A stretch of 64,000 nucleotides of DNA from Komagataeibacter sp. FNDCF1 (GCF_021295335.1 NZ_JAIWOT010000001.1:127001-191000), one strand, 5' to 3'. Counted from the stretch's first letter, positions 16,958 to 26,444 are shown. The notes: generated by a model not told the origin, from the letters alone. Numbers and translations: made by a program.

Positions 16958-17388
16958 GACCCGTTTCTCCTGCCATCGGCCAAAAGCGGATCACCCGTTT
17001 CCGGCCTGCGCCATATGGAAATGCAATCCTGCATGCATGAAGTCATGCGTTCTTCTGGCGTTCGTGTTAATTTCTGGAAATAGACCACATACATTCATAA
17101 ATGGCTCCAGAATATGAAACTGACATTTATTATTTTCCTGTTTGCATCACATATTTGAAACTATGCGGTATATGGTGCCTTGTGCATGCTGAACGGCCCG
17201 GCAATGACTGGAACAGGCGGCCCATCCTGTCTGTTCCTGCCGTGTCCATGGATGCTTTTGATACCGGATTTTCCAGCCTGACGCGTCTGCTACCGCCATG
17301 ACCGGCCTTGGCGCCGTGGCAATCGGCCGGCCCCGGCACTCCGGGCCGGACAGGTTTGCGGGCGATACGCCGCCGCGGTCTCTTCCGG
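16958..17388. other. Intergenic region, no gene seen
   Basis: 431 bp. The left part should hold the DUF72 promoter (AT-rich around 17085-17165). The right part contains a GC-rich imperfect hairpin (about 17325-17349, ccggccccgg/ccgggccgg) that may terminate the oleate hydratase transcript reading leftward. No supported open frame. Confidence 0.4.
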
Positions 17389-19134
17389 TCAGATCAGCCC
17401 GTAGCGTTCCAGCAGGCTGTCGATTTCTGTTCCGTCCGTCAGATGATGCACAAGTCCGGATGCCGGGACCTCCTTTCCGTCCCGCAAGGCCGCTGCTGCC
17501 TGCAGCAGCATGCGGATATCATAGATACTGTCAAAAACCTCGGGCACAGCCCGGTCGAGATCGAGAAGCGTATAGACCGCCTCCATTGCCGTACGGACGG
17601 AATATTCCGTTGTGAAGACCGTGTCGCGTGGTGTTTCGGCAAACTGGCCAAGGAAGGCAAGGTTGACGCTGCCATCCGGCACCACCTTCGGCCTGTCTCC
17701 GGCGGCGCGCGGCATGAACTGTGCGGTGATGAATGGCATCATGCATGGATGCGTGATCGCGCCGGTTGCGGCCATATCGTCAATCTGATCCACTGGCACG
17801 CCCATATGGAACAGCCATTCCTGTGTGATTTCCGCGCCGGTGCAGTCCTGCATGGGCTTGTTCACGTAATTTCCGGGCACATCGCTGAACAGGCCGTAAA
17901 GCCACGCGACCATCTGCCCCGGGGGCTGGTTTCTGAAATGCGGCTGGCGACTGACAACCCAGCTCATCAGCCACGCGGAATCCTGGATTGTGACCGGCCC
18001 TCCCGTCACGGTCCGGCCGGAGAAGGGATCACGCCCCGTTATCCTGTGCACCAGATCGGGGATGCGCGCGTCCCGTGTCGTGACGGTGGCGGATACCCAG
18101 CGGGATTTCCCGGTATCACCACAAAATACATCGGGTCGGCCAAATGCCGGGTCCTGGGCCGCGATATTGCGCCATAGCTGCCAGATACCGCCCTGCCTGA
18201 TCTCGGTATCAACCGGTGCGGGTGTGTGGTGGTCGCCCCAGCGTGAATTCTTCACCATCGAACCGTTGGTAACGAAAACCAGATCCTCCGCGCCTACATC
18301 GACACCACCAGCCACGCCGTTTTCCAGCCAGTCGATATGACGCGCCACCTTCTTTGTGTCTGCCATGTCCACGCATACATTGGTAACCTGCATGCCATGG
18401 CGGAAGATCACGCCGTGGTCGGCCAGCCATGTGGCCAGTGGCCTGCTCAGGGATTCCTGCTGGTTGAATTTCGTGAATTTCAGCGTGTGCAGGTCTTTCA
18501 GCCCCAGGACCTGATGCACGAAGCGGGCCAGGTAGCGTTTCATCTCGATTGCACTGTGCCATGTCTCGAACGCGAACATCGAGCGCCAGAACAGCCAGAA
18601 ATTGGATTTCATGAAATCGTCGGACAGGACATCACTGATGACTTTGCCATCCAGCCGCTCCTCATCCGCAAGGATGAGCGAAATAATCTCCCGTCGTGCC
18701 CTGCCGGTCAGCTTCAGGCTGTCACGATCCGGCAGCTTCTGCCCGCGCGCACACATGGCCCGCACCGGGCTGCTGCTGGGATCAATGCGGTTGAGCCGGT
18801 GGAATTCGTCCAGCACCGAAGCGCCCGGCATTTCCAACGACGGGATCGAGCGGTAGAGATCCCACAGGCACTGGAACTGCTCCTCCATTTCCCGCCCACC
18901 ACGGATACGCCAGCCGGTCGTGGCATTGCCCGCGCCGTCCAGTGCCCCGCCATTGGCATCGGAGGCCTCGAGAATGGTAATCCTTGATGGCGTCATCCGT
19001 GCGTCACGGATCAGGAATGCCGCCGCTGCCATGCCACCCAGGCCGCCGCCCACGATCCAGGCCGAACGGGTATCCATCCCGGCGGGTTTGTCAGGACGCA
19101 CGAAGGCTTCGAAATTACTGTGGGCGTATCTCAT
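17389..19134 (-). CDS. ohyA: Oleate hydratase
   Basis: 581-aa FAD-dependent fatty-acid hydratase (EC 4.2.1.53 type) that adds water to the cis-9 double bond of oleate to give 10-hydroxystearate. It is membrane-associated and often protects against toxic unsaturated fatty acids. The FAD dinucleotide motif VGGGLGG is at 28-34, followed by TILEASDANGGALDG, and the diagnostic RGGREMEE is at 78-85 (the Glu at 82 is the conserved catalytic residue). Further matches are MFAFETWHSAIEMKRYL and the C-terminal ETPRDTVFTTEYSVRTA. Length is normal for the family. The start has no clear ribosome site. Transcribed divergently from a MarR-type regulator, its likely controller. Confidence 0.93.
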   Translation of the reverse strand: MRYAHSNFEAFVRPDKPAGMDTRSAWIVGGGLGGMAAAAFLIRDARMTPSRITILEASDANGGALDGAGNATTGWRIRGGREMEEQFQCLWDLYRSIPSLEMPGASVLDEFHRLNRIDPSSSPVRAMCARGQKLPDRDSLKLTGRARREIISLILADEERLDGKVISDVLSDDFMKSNFWLFWRSMFAFETWHSAIEMKRYLARFVHQVLGLKDLHTLKFTKFNQQESLSRPLATWLADHGVIFRHGMQVTNVCVDMADTKKVARHIDWLENGVAGGVDVGAEDLVFVTNGSMVKNSRWGDHHTPAPVDTEIRQGGIWQLWRNIAAQDPAFGRPDVFCGDTGKSRWVSATVTTRDARIPDLVHRITGRDPFSGRTVTGGPVTIQDSAWLMSWVVSRQPHFRNQPPGQMVAWLYGLFSDVPGNYVNKPMQDCTGAEITQEWLFHMGVPVDQIDDMAATGAITHPCMMPFITAQFMPRAAGDRPKVVPDGSVNLAFLGQFAETPRDTVFTTEYSVRTAMEAVYTLLDLDRAVPEVFDSIYDIRMLLQAAAALRDGKEVPASGLVHHLTDGTEIDSLLERYGLI

Positions 19135-19455
19135 GGCAGGGTGCTGCTTTCAGGATCCGTGACGGAGCGACCGATATGATGGAAAGAGGAGGTCATCACG
19201 GCCATACCGTGCCCTCCGGTGATTACTGTCCTTGACATGCATCAATTTCACGAAAACGGCACCCCGCCGGGATGCTGCCCGGTCGTGACTGTTGCTGACG
19301 GTCATGTTCATGAAACGGTCCGCCTGCCCAAAAAACGGCGCCATTGAGGCGCATCGCCAGCCATGTCCGCAACGGAAATGGCATAATCCACCGCAAACAG
19401 ATATATTCCGCCGCTGTTCTATCGGGGCGGGCCGCATGGGAGGGGATGATCAACC
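19135..19455. promoter_or_regulatory. Divergent promoter region, oleate hydratase / MarR regulator
   Basis: 321 bp between divergent genes; the natural place for a MarR operator. I could not assign a convincing palindrome by eye. The MarR gene is preceded by gggagggg. Confidence 0.45.
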
Positions 19456-19902
19456 GTGACTGACACCAAAAAGGATAACAATGCCGGGTATGAGCTGGAA
19501 AACCAGATCGGGCATCTTCTGCGGCGGGCCTACCAGCGGCATACATCCATTTTCCAGGGTACCATCCCTGATGAACATCTTACGACAGTGCAGTTTGCCG
19601 TGCTGGTCACCATACATGATGAAGGCGAAGGCTCGCTGATGCATATCGGCCGGCTGACCGCCATAGATCATGCAACACTGCGTGGCATTACGTCGCGCCT
19701 GAAGCAGCGCGGCCTGATCCGCATACGCAGCAATCCAGATGACGGGCGCGAACGGCTGCTTTCGCTCCTGCCCGCGGGGGAGGAAATGGTCCGTCAGTAC
19801 ATACCGGCGGCACAGCGGATTTCGGAACTGACCCTGGCACCGCTGAATGAATGTGAACAGGTCGCGGCGCTGCATGTGCTGCACAAGCTTGCGAATGGCT
19901 AG
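19456..19902 (+). CDS. MarR-family transcriptional regulator
   Basis: 148-aa DNA-binding repressor. The winged-helix core reads TTVQFAVLVTIHDEGEGSLMHIGRLTAIDHATLRGITSRLKQRGLI, followed by the wing RIRSNPDDGRERLLSLLPAGEE with the conserved DxR. The start is a GTG at 19456 after a strong gggagggg site. MarR proteins release DNA on binding aromatic or fatty ligands. Given its divergent position it probably controls oleate hydratase in response to fatty acids, and possibly the downstream oxygenase gene as well. Confidence 0.88.
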   Translation: MTDTKKDNNAGYELENQIGHLLRRAYQRHTSIFQGTIPDEHLTTVQFAVLVTIHDEGEGSLMHIGRLTAIDHATLRGITSRLKQRGLIRIRSNPDDGRERLLSLLPAGEEMVRQYIPAAQRISELTLAPLNECEQVAALHVLHKLANG

Positions 19903-19967
19903 AAACCATGCCTGAACCGGCAGGAACCGCCATCATGCCCACCCTGTTGCACGGATAAAAGGCAGGA

Positions 19968-20999
19968 ATGACATTGCATCACGTCATGGCTGGCGACCCT
20001 GCGCCCGGTTTCATCCAGCATTGCACCACGCACTGGGGGCGCTACAGCTTTGACATGGCGGCAGGACGTTACAATATCCTGCTGTTCGTCCCCGGGCTGC
20101 ATACGCCATCCGCAAAGCAGGCCCTGGCGTCTTTCCGGCGGTACGGTGCACAGGGCAGGGACGGCCATATGCAGCTGTTTGTTGTCGTTGCGGACCCGGC
20201 GGACCGGATAGCCCATTCCCCGGCCGACAGGGTGCCCGGCGCCCTGTTCGTGTGGGATGCCGACCGCCTGGTGCATGGGCTTTATGGCGTTGCGCCCGAT
20301 ACCTGCCTGTGGGTCGTGGTTGACCCCATGATGCGGATCTGCCTGGTCAGGGAGGATACACCCGATGGTGCCGGACAGATATATGAATGGACGGACCGGC
20401 AGCCCCGGCATCAGGATGGTCCCGTTCCGGCCCTTCTGCTGCCCGATATACTGGAGCGTGCGTTCTGTGACAGCCTGATTGCGTATTACCGGGTACGGAC
20501 GCCGCAACGCTCGGCCATCCTGACGCAGGGGCGCGCGGGGCAGGCGGTCAGTATAACGGATCAGGCGTTCAAACGGCGTCATGACTGCGTATTGAATGAC
20601 CCTTATCTGGTCCAGCAGCTTCAGGCCCGTATCATCCGCCGGGTCGTGCCCCAGATTGCCAAGGTCTTCCAATGTAAGGTGACGCGGATGAACAGGATGA
20701 TCGTCAGTTGTTATGATGGCCGGGAGAATGGATGCTTCGGGCCACACCGTGACAATACGGTTGCTGAATCGGCCCACCGCCTGTTCGCGATTTCCATCAA
20801 CCTCAATGATGAATACGAAGGGGGTGAACTGGTGTTCCCGGAATTTTCCGCACGCGGGTTTCGCCCACCCGCCGGGGGTGCCATGGTCTTTTCATGTGGA
20901 CTGCTGCATGCCGTCAGGCCCGTTACGCACGGGTGCCGCTATGCCTGCCTGCCCTTTGCCTTCAATGATGGCTCACTGGCCCGTTCAGTCACGAAATGA
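19968..20999 (+). CDS. Fusion of peroxiredoxin-like domain with 2OG-Fe(II) dioxygenase domain
   Basis: 343 aa. The first ~150 residues resemble a thioredoxin/AhpC-like fold (AGDPAPGFIQHC...GRYNILLFVPG, then LFVVVADPADRI and ALFVWDADRLVHGLYGV), but without the usual catalytic Cys-x-x-Cys or TxxC motif. The C-terminal half is a prolyl-4-hydroxylase-type 2-oxoglutarate/Fe(II) domain with metal ligands H260 and D262 in GPHRDN, H314 in GLLHAV, and the 2-oxoglutarate-binding Arg at 324. SINLNDEYEGGELVFPEF is typical of PKHD hydroxylases. It lies 65 bp after the MarR gene in the same direction. The substrate is unknown. It could be a protein or small-molecule hydroxylase whose front domain senses or docks to a redox partner. 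Confidence 0.8.
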   Translation: MTLHHVMAGDPAPGFIQHCTTHWGRYSFDMAAGRYNILLFVPGLHTPSAKQALASFRRYGAQGRDGHMQLFVVVADPADRIAHSPADRVPGALFVWDADRLVHGLYGVAPDTCLWVVVDPMMRICLVREDTPDGAGQIYEWTDRQPRHQDGPVPALLLPDILERAFCDSLIAYYRVRTPQRSAILTQGRAGQAVSITDQAFKRRHDCVLNDPYLVQQLQARIIRRVVPQIAKVFQCKVTRMNRMIVSCYDGRENGCFGPHRDNTVAESAHRLFAISINLNDEYEGGELVFPEFSARGFRPPAGGAMVFSCGLLHAVRPVTHGCRYACLPFAFNDGSLARSVTK

Positions 21000-21062
21000 C
21001 CGGATGCACATTGATGCCTGCGGGCACGGATCAGTAATGTCCATATGGATGAAGGGCGATTC

Positions 21063-21647
21063 ATGTACAAGATAACATCATCCGATGCATTGCTGATCAT
21101 CGACATGCAGCCCGATTTCCTGCCCGGGGGGCCGCTTGCGGTGCCGGGCGCGGACATGCTGCTTCCCGTGATCAACCGGTTGTCCCGTCTGCCATTCGGC
21201 CTGGTTGTCGCCAGCCAGGACTGGCATCCGCAGGATCATGTGTCCTTTGTCACGCGATCCGGGCCATGGCCGGTCCATTGCGTGGCGGATACGCCGGGTG
21301 CGGCACTGTCACCACATCTGGAGCAGAAACGGATCGGCGTCATCATGCGCAAGGGCATGGACCCGGATGTCGACAGCTATTCCGCGTTCGGGGACAATAA
21401 CGGCACGACCCGGACCGGGCTTGCAGGACTGCTGGAAAGCCGGGGCATGACCCGTGTATTCATTACGGGTGTCGCACTTGACTACTGCGTGGCCTGTACC
21501 GCGCGTGATGCGCGCCGGGCAGGCTTCAATACGATTGTGCTGCATGATGCCTGCCTGGGCGTGGCGGCAGCCCCTGACACGGTTTTTTCCGCCCTGGCGG
21601 CGGATGGGATCACAAGCGCATCCAGCCCGGATCTGCAACCGGGCTGA
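21063..21647 (+). CDS. pncA: Nicotinamidase (pyrazinamidase)
   Basis: 194-aa cysteine hydrolase converting nicotinamide to nicotinate in NAD salvage. The catalytic triad is visible: D14 in IIDMQPDF, K97 in MRKGMDP and C142 in GVALDYCV. Metal ligands are D53, H55 and H59 in SQDWHPQDHVSF and H72. A short ribosome site (gaagg) before the ATG at 21063 favours this start over an in-frame ATG at 21045. All key residues are present, so it should be active. It stands alone, about 60 bp after the oxygenase gene, and converges on the lactate operon. Confidence 0.93.
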   Translation: MYKITSSDALLIIDMQPDFLPGGPLAVPGADMLLPVINRLSRLPFGLVVASQDWHPQDHVSFVTRSGPWPVHCVADTPGAALSPHLEQKRIGVIMRKGMDPDVDSYSAFGDNNGTTRTGLAGLLESRGMTRVFITGVALDYCVACTARDARRAGFNTIVLHDACLGVAAAPDTVFSALAADGITSASSPDLQPG

Positions 21648-21757
21648 CGCGGCAAGAACCGGATGCACGATATCGGCACCATGTATCCTGTCAGGCGCGT
21701 TCGGTGGCCGGTTACGCGCCCGGCGTGCCCCGCCTTGTTTTCCACCATGCCGGAGGG

Positions 21758-22354
21758 TCAGCCGTCATGGCCCGGTACAAAGAACAGGCGCAGGGAACGC
21801 ACACCCTGTGCGCCATGTACCAGCACCCCTTCGATATCCGCCGTGGCGGATGGGCCGCTCTGCAAGACCGCATAATGCATCGATCGCCATTCCGGACGTT
21901 GATAGGCACGATGCAGGTTGCTGACAATCCGTGCCGGGTCCAGCAGCACGATCAGGTGCTGTGGCAGGTAACCCAGCGTATTGACCAGCAGGTCCTCTTC
22001 CGTCAGGCAGACCGACCCCGTTTCCGCCACGCCAAAGGAAGCCCGTACCACGCCGATGTCGATATCCGCCAGTGATGCGGGGGGCGTATCATCGCTCAGG
22101 CTACGGTTGCCCCTGATTTCGGGCACGCGCGAGCAAGTGACGGGGGCTGTGGACATGATCCTGCGCACCACGTCCAGCGGGTCGTCCTGGCCACAGTCGG
22201 GTAGCGTTCCCCCCATCCGGACAAAGGATTCGCGGAAGGTCGCAGGCAGGTCCGTGCCCGGTGGCGGATCAAAAAACGGCACCTGTGGCAGGGGGCGGGC
22301 AAGAGCGGGTTTGTGGGCCCGCACGCGGGCCAGTATGTCTTCGCGGCTGCTCAT
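21758..22354 (-). CDS. lutC: Lactate utilization protein C (LUD domain)
   Basis: 198-aa LUD-domain subunit of the LutABC complex, which oxidises L-lactate to pyruvate. The N-terminus MSSREDILARVRAHKPA and the block VVRASFGVAETGSVCLTEEDLLVNTLGYLPQHLIVLLD are characteristic. It overlaps the upstream lutB by 4 bp (ATGA), which fixes the start at 22354 and indicates translational coupling. It is the last gene of the leftward lactate operon. Confidence 0.92.
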   Translation of the reverse strand: MSSREDILARVRAHKPALARPLPQVPFFDPPPGTDLPATFRESFVRMGGTLPDCGQDDPLDVVRRIMSTAPVTCSRVPEIRGNRSLSDDTPPASLADIDIGVVRASFGVAETGSVCLTEEDLLVNTLGYLPQHLIVLLDPARIVSNLHRAYQRPEWRSMHYAVLQSGPSATADIEGVLVHGAQGVRSLRLFFVPGHDG

Positions 22355-23877
22355 GCGGGCTTTCCTTTTTTTGTTGCGCGGTTTGCGGCATACCATTGAT
22401 GGAATGTCTCACGTGGCGGGGCAGGCACCTCACGGCCATGCCCCCATGTATTCAGGCGGTTGTACACCATGAAGCGGGGCAGATGTTTCAGGGCGCTGTC
22501 CGCCGTTGCGATGGCCGTGCGATACAGCGCCGGGTGGGACAGCAGGTGCCCGGCTTCGCGCATAATCACCTTTTTCATGAGTGGCAGCTCATGCGTTTCA
22601 GCCAGAACCCTGCGCCAGCCCGCGATCTGTTCGTGAATATTGATCCTTACGGGGCAGACATTGGTGCAACTGCCATTGAGCGTGGAGGAAAACGGCAGGC
22701 TGCTGTAGCGGTGACGGTTGAAGGTCGGGTCGATGATCAGCCCGATCGGCCCGGCATAGGTTGCGCCATAGCTCAGCCCCCCGCTGCGGCGGAACACCGG
22801 GCAGGTATTCATGCACGCGCCACAGCGGATGCATTTGAGCGATGTCCAGAACTGCTCCATGCCCAGCCGTTCGGACCGCCCGTTATCCACCAGCACGACA
22901 TGCAGTTCCCCTCCACGGCGGGGGCCGCGGAAATGGGATGTGTACTGGGTGATGGGTGAACCCAGTGCGCTGCGCGACAGCAGGCGCACGAAAACCGGCA
23001 GGTCTTCCAGCCGGGGGATGACCTTCTCGATCCCGATGGAGGCAATCTGCAATGGTGGCGTGTTGGCCGAAAGATCGGCATTGCCTTCATTGGTGCACAC
23101 AACGAACGTCCCGGTTTCGGCCACCACGAAATTGGCGCCCGTCAGACCGGCCTGCGCATCCAGGATCAGCGGCCGCGTCTTTTCGCGCTGCTGTTCGGTC
23201 AGGTAATGCACGTCATCATCATCCGGGTCCGTGCCCAGTGTGCGGGCGAACACCTCCGCCACGTCCGAACGCAGCTTGTGCACGGCAGGCACCACGACAT
23301 GGCTGGGTGCTTCATCATCAAGCTGCTGGATGCGTTCACCCAGGTCGGTTTCCACGACTTCGACCCCGGATTCAGCCATGAAATCACGGAAGCCGCATTC
23401 CTCCGTCAGCATCGACTTGCTTTTGATCAGCCGTTTGACGCCATGATCGCGCAGCAGGGACAGGATGATGGCGTTATGTTCATCCGCATCCTGCGCCCAG
23501 TGGACATGGATGCCATTGGCGCGCGCATTGGTCTCGAACTGTTCCAGGTAATGGTCCAGATGGGTCAGGGCATGTTCCTTGATTTCGGATGCCAGCCTGC
23601 GCAGGTCCTCCCATTCCGCGATCCCGTGCATCTGCCGGTCGCGTTTCTGCCGCAGGTCCCACAGGCGTGCATCATGCATGCGTTCATGTTCGGGGGCTGC
23701 GATGAAGCGTTCGGCGGCCCCGGCCTGATCGATGGGCTGGTCGCCGTTTATCACCGCGCCACGCGGCTGGGCCTCACGCACGCGCGAATGCAGCGGGATG
23801 GATGCCCCTTCGGCATGGTCCAGGCGGCCGGGATGGGGCGGGTTGCGGTTCAGGTCGCTGCCCTGTGCGCCGCTCAT
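22351..23877 (-). CDS. lutB: Lactate utilization iron-sulfur protein B
   Basis: 508-aa electron-transfer subunit of LutABC: an N-terminal LUD domain (about 60-300, with LIKSKSMLTEECGFRDF and GTFVVCTNEGNADL), then a ferredoxin-like domain and a DUF3390-type tail. The first [4Fe-4S] motif CIRCGACMNTCP gives C349, C352, C355 and C359. The second motif reads LNGSCTNVCP (C404, C408), with Asn where many homologues have the leading Cys of LCGSC; this variant may change or lose part of a cluster. The start at 23877 overlaps lutA by 4 bp. Cytoplasmic, working with LutA and LutC. Confidence 0.93.
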   Translation of the reverse strand: MSGAQGSDLNRNPPHPGRLDHAEGASIPLHSRVREAQPRGAVINGDQPIDQAGAAERFIAAPEHERMHDARLWDLRQKRDRQMHGIAEWEDLRRLASEIKEHALTHLDHYLEQFETNARANGIHVHWAQDADEHNAIILSLLRDHGVKRLIKSKSMLTEECGFRDFMAESGVEVVETDLGERIQQLDDEAPSHVVVPAVHKLRSDVAEVFARTLGTDPDDDDVHYLTEQQREKTRPLILDAQAGLTGANFVVAETGTFVVCTNEGNADLSANTPPLQIASIGIEKVIPRLEDLPVFVRLLSRSALGSPITQYTSHFRGPRRGGELHVVLVDNGRSERLGMEQFWTSLKCIRCGACMNTCPVFRRSGGLSYGATYAGPIGLIIDPTFNRHRYSSLPFSSTLNGSCTNVCPVRINIHEQIAGWRRVLAETHELPLMKKVIMREAGHLLSHPALYRTAIATADSALKHLPRFMVYNRLNTWGHGREVPAPPRETFHQWYAANRATKKGKPA

Positions 23878-24617
23878 GCCCGTGCCCCGTTCAGGATCTG
23901 GGCGATGTGGATGAACTTGAGCGGCATGTCCAGCCGCTGCGCGCAGCCCTGCTGGTGCATCATGCATGAACTGTCGGCCGAGACGACATAGTCCGCCCCG
24001 GCGCTGCTGTGGTCACGCACCTTGTCATACCCCATCTTTTCCGACACACCCTTTTCAAAGACCGAGAACGTGCCGCCAAAGCCGCAGCATTCATCGGGGC
24101 GCCGGATATGCACGAATTCCAGTCCGCGCACCTTCGCCAGCAGGTCGGCCGGTTTGGAAAAGGCCGGTTCGCGCAGTTCGCTCATGCTGGCATGGTTCAG
24201 CCCACGCAGGGCATTGCAGTTGTTGTGCAGGCTGACACGGTGCGGGAATTCGGCCCATGGAAAGGCATCGACCTTCAGGATGTCATGCAGGAATTCAACC
24301 AGTTCATAGGTCCGTGCACGCACCTGCCGCACGTCATCGGTCTGTTCCACCGCATCCATGTCGCAACGCACATGGTGCACGCAGCTCCCCGATGGGGCGA
24401 CGATATAATCGTATCCGGTAAAATTGCGGACAAACAGGTCTTCCGTGGCGGCGGATTCCGCGTGGCAGCCGGTATTGGTCATGGGCTGCCCACAGCAGGT
24501 CTGCTCACGCGGGTATTCCACATCCAGCCCGAAGCGTTCGAGCAGTTCCAGCGTGGCGATACCCACTTCGGGGTGAAAGGCATCAATGTAGCAGGGTACG
24601 AACAGGCCGATACGCAT
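23874..24617 (-). CDS. lutA: Lactate utilization protein A (CCG-domain Fe-S oxidoreductase)
   Basis: 247-aa subunit with two cysteine-rich CCG domains: TCCGQPM near residue 41 and ECCGFGGTF near 180, which bind an Fe-S or heterodisulfide-reductase-like cluster. It starts with MRIGLFVPCYIDAFHPEVG, the usual LutA/GlpC-type beginning, and length is normal. It lies 36 bp after the D-lactate dehydrogenase gene and overlaps lutB by 4 bp, so dld-lutABC is one transcript able to use both lactate enantiomers. Confidence 0.93.
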   Translation of the reverse strand: MRIGLFVPCYIDAFHPEVGIATLELLERFGLDVEYPREQTCCGQPMTNTGCHAESAATEDLFVRNFTGYDYIVAPSGSCVHHVRCDMDAVEQTDDVRQVRARTYELVEFLHDILKVDAFPWAEFPHRVSLHNNCNALRGLNHASMSELREPAFSKPADLLAKVRGLEFVHIRRPDECCGFGGTFSVFEKGVSEKMGYDKVRDHSSAGADYVVSADSSCMMHQQGCAQRLDMPLKFIHIAQILNGARA

Positions 24618-24653
24618 GGCGGGTACTCCAGAATATGCACAAAGGGAACGGGG

Positions 24654-26405
24654 TCAGGACACGCTTTCAGCCAGCCAGTTGCGGCGTTTGGTGGTCTTGC
24701 CGATGCCGGGATTGAAGCAGTTGCAGGGATCAAGCGCGCGGTAGTGCTGCTGCAGCGATTCAGGGGCGGCGTACAGGTGTCCGTAATTATGTTCCGCCGG
24801 GTAGCGCGCGCCGCGGCGGTCCAGCAGGGTCAGCATCTGCGCCTCGATCGGTGGGCAGGCATTGCCTTTGCGCACGATATAGTCCTGATGCATGACGTGG
24901 CACAGGAAATGCCCGTAATACAGTTTGACAACCAGCTTGTGGTCCAGGTCGGAAGGCAGGGTTTCCGACCATTGCCGGTCATTGCGGCGCAGGGCCACGT
25001 CCAGGGCGACAATATCCTCCACCGTGCGGTGATGCGTGGTGCGGTAACGGATGGCGGCGCCGGCCGCGGCAAAACGGTGCAGGAAGGCCCTGGCCCCTTC
25101 ATCGGGCGTGCAGGCGAAGTAGCGCGTGCCATTTTTTGCACAGAAACCGTCAAGGAATGTCCGGGCTTCCCCGGCAAGGTGCCCGCTGACCTTGAGCATC
25201 AGGTGATGTTCGAACCGGTCCCGGAAATCATACATGCGTTTGGGCAGGTGGCGGGGGAACAGCCGGCTTGCGGCCTGCAGCAGCCGGTCGCTCATGTTGC
25301 CGGGCAGGAAGGCCACGCGTTCGGCCAGCCGGTCAAAACGGTTCTTGAGCGCAAACAGCATGGGCAGGCGGCGCGTGCCGATGGCGCGGATGATCAGGAA
25401 GGTGTCCTTGCCATATTCTTCCGCAATGTCGAAGGCGTCACGGTGGATGTATTCACCCGCGATCGGCAGTTCGGAAAACGCGGTCAGGATATGGCGGCGG
25501 ATGTCCTCCAGTTCATCGGGGCTGTTGGTGCCGATATAGAAAACGGCAGGGTTCTTTTCAGCAGGGAATGTATCCAGCCGGACGGCAAACAGCGCCATGC
25601 GCCCCGCACAGCCCGCCCCTTCGAACAGACGGGCCGGGTCGGCATTGTAGCGGGCGGGCGTGTCCGCCTCGACATCGCGCACGTGGGTTGCGTAATTGTC
25701 GTCATGTCCTTTGCCGGCGTTCCAGTTGATGGCGTTTTCCGCGATCACGCCGCGATCGAGGTTGCCCAGTATCTCCTCGGCATCCTGACCCAGTTCGACA
25801 CCGAGATGATTGACAAGATGCAGCGTGCCTGTGTCATCCACCTGCGCGAAGACCGACATCTGCGTGAATGCCGGTCCACGCTGCACCAGCGCGCCACCGG
25901 AATTGTTGCTGACCCCGCCAAAAACTGCAGCCCCGATGCATGATGAGCCAATGACCGAATGCGGCTCGCGCCCCAGCGGCGCCAGCGTGCGTTCAAGCTG
26001 GTCCAGTGTGGCGCCCGGCAGGCAGATGACCTGCCTGCCCCCGCCAATGACAAAGATCTTTTTCAGCCGCATGCCACTTATGATGACGATGTCGCGGTCA
26101 TAATCATTGCCGTCAGGGGTCGAACCGCCCGTGATGCCGGTATTGGCCGCCTGCATCAGCACGATCTTGTTCGCCCTGATGCACGCCTGCACCACCCGCC
26201 ACTGTTCCACAAGCGTGCCGGGATGCACCACCGCCAGTGCGTTGCCCAGCCCGAAGCGGAAACCGCGGCGGAACGGCAGGGTCCGTGCGGGGTCGGTCAG
26301 GACATGGGCATCTCCCACGATCTGGCGCATCTGGCCGATAAACGGGTCCCGCGCGGCATCGTGTGTGGATTGATGCGCAAAGCGGGCTCTCAGGGTGGTA
26401 AACAT
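24654..26405 (-). CDS. dld: Quinone-dependent D-lactate dehydrogenase
   Basis: 583-aa peripheral membrane flavoenzyme oxidising D-lactate to pyruvate and passing electrons to ubiquinone. The FAD-binding domain contains LMQAANTGITGGSTPDGNDYDRD and HSVIGSSCIGAAVFGGVSNNSGG. A membrane-binding domain typical of E. coli Dld follows (YDFRDRFEHHLMLKVSG, KLYYGHFLCHVMHQDYI), and the chain ends with CNCFNPGIGKTTK. Length agrees with E. coli Dld (571 aa). Strong ribosome site gaggag before the ATG at 26405. It lies 39 bp after the porin gene and 36 bp before lutA. Confidence 0.95.
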   Translation of the reverse strand: MFTTLRARFAHQSTHDAARDPFIGQMRQIVGDAHVLTDPARTLPFRRGFRFGLGNALAVVHPGTLVEQWRVVQACIRANKIVLMQAANTGITGGSTPDGNDYDRDIVIISGMRLKKIFVIGGGRQVICLPGATLDQLERTLAPLGREPHSVIGSSCIGAAVFGGVSNNSGGALVQRGPAFTQMSVFAQVDDTGTLHLVNHLGVELGQDAEEILGNLDRGVIAENAINWNAGKGHDDNYATHVRDVEADTPARYNADPARLFEGAGCAGRMALFAVRLDTFPAEKNPAVFYIGTNSPDELEDIRRHILTAFSELPIAGEYIHRDAFDIAEEYGKDTFLIIRAIGTRRLPMLFALKNRFDRLAERVAFLPGNMSDRLLQAASRLFPRHLPKRMYDFRDRFEHHLMLKVSGHLAGEARTFLDGFCAKNGTRYFACTPDEGARAFLHRFAAAGAAIRYRTTHHRTVEDIVALDVALRRNDRQWSETLPSDLDHKLVVKLYYGHFLCHVMHQDYIVRKGNACPPIEAQMLTLLDRRGARYPAEHNYGHLYAAPESLQQHYRALDPCNCFNPGIGKTTKRRNWLAESVS

Positions 26406-26444
26406 GTCATTTCTCCTCCCGTTCCGTGGGGGAACGGATGCGGG

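Noticed and set aside
24009-25943. Very long open frame (about 640 codons) on the + strand opposite lutA and dld
   Set aside because: It mirrors strongly supported Fe-S and FAD-protein genes on the other strand; its composition reflects GC-rich codon shadowing and it has no family features.
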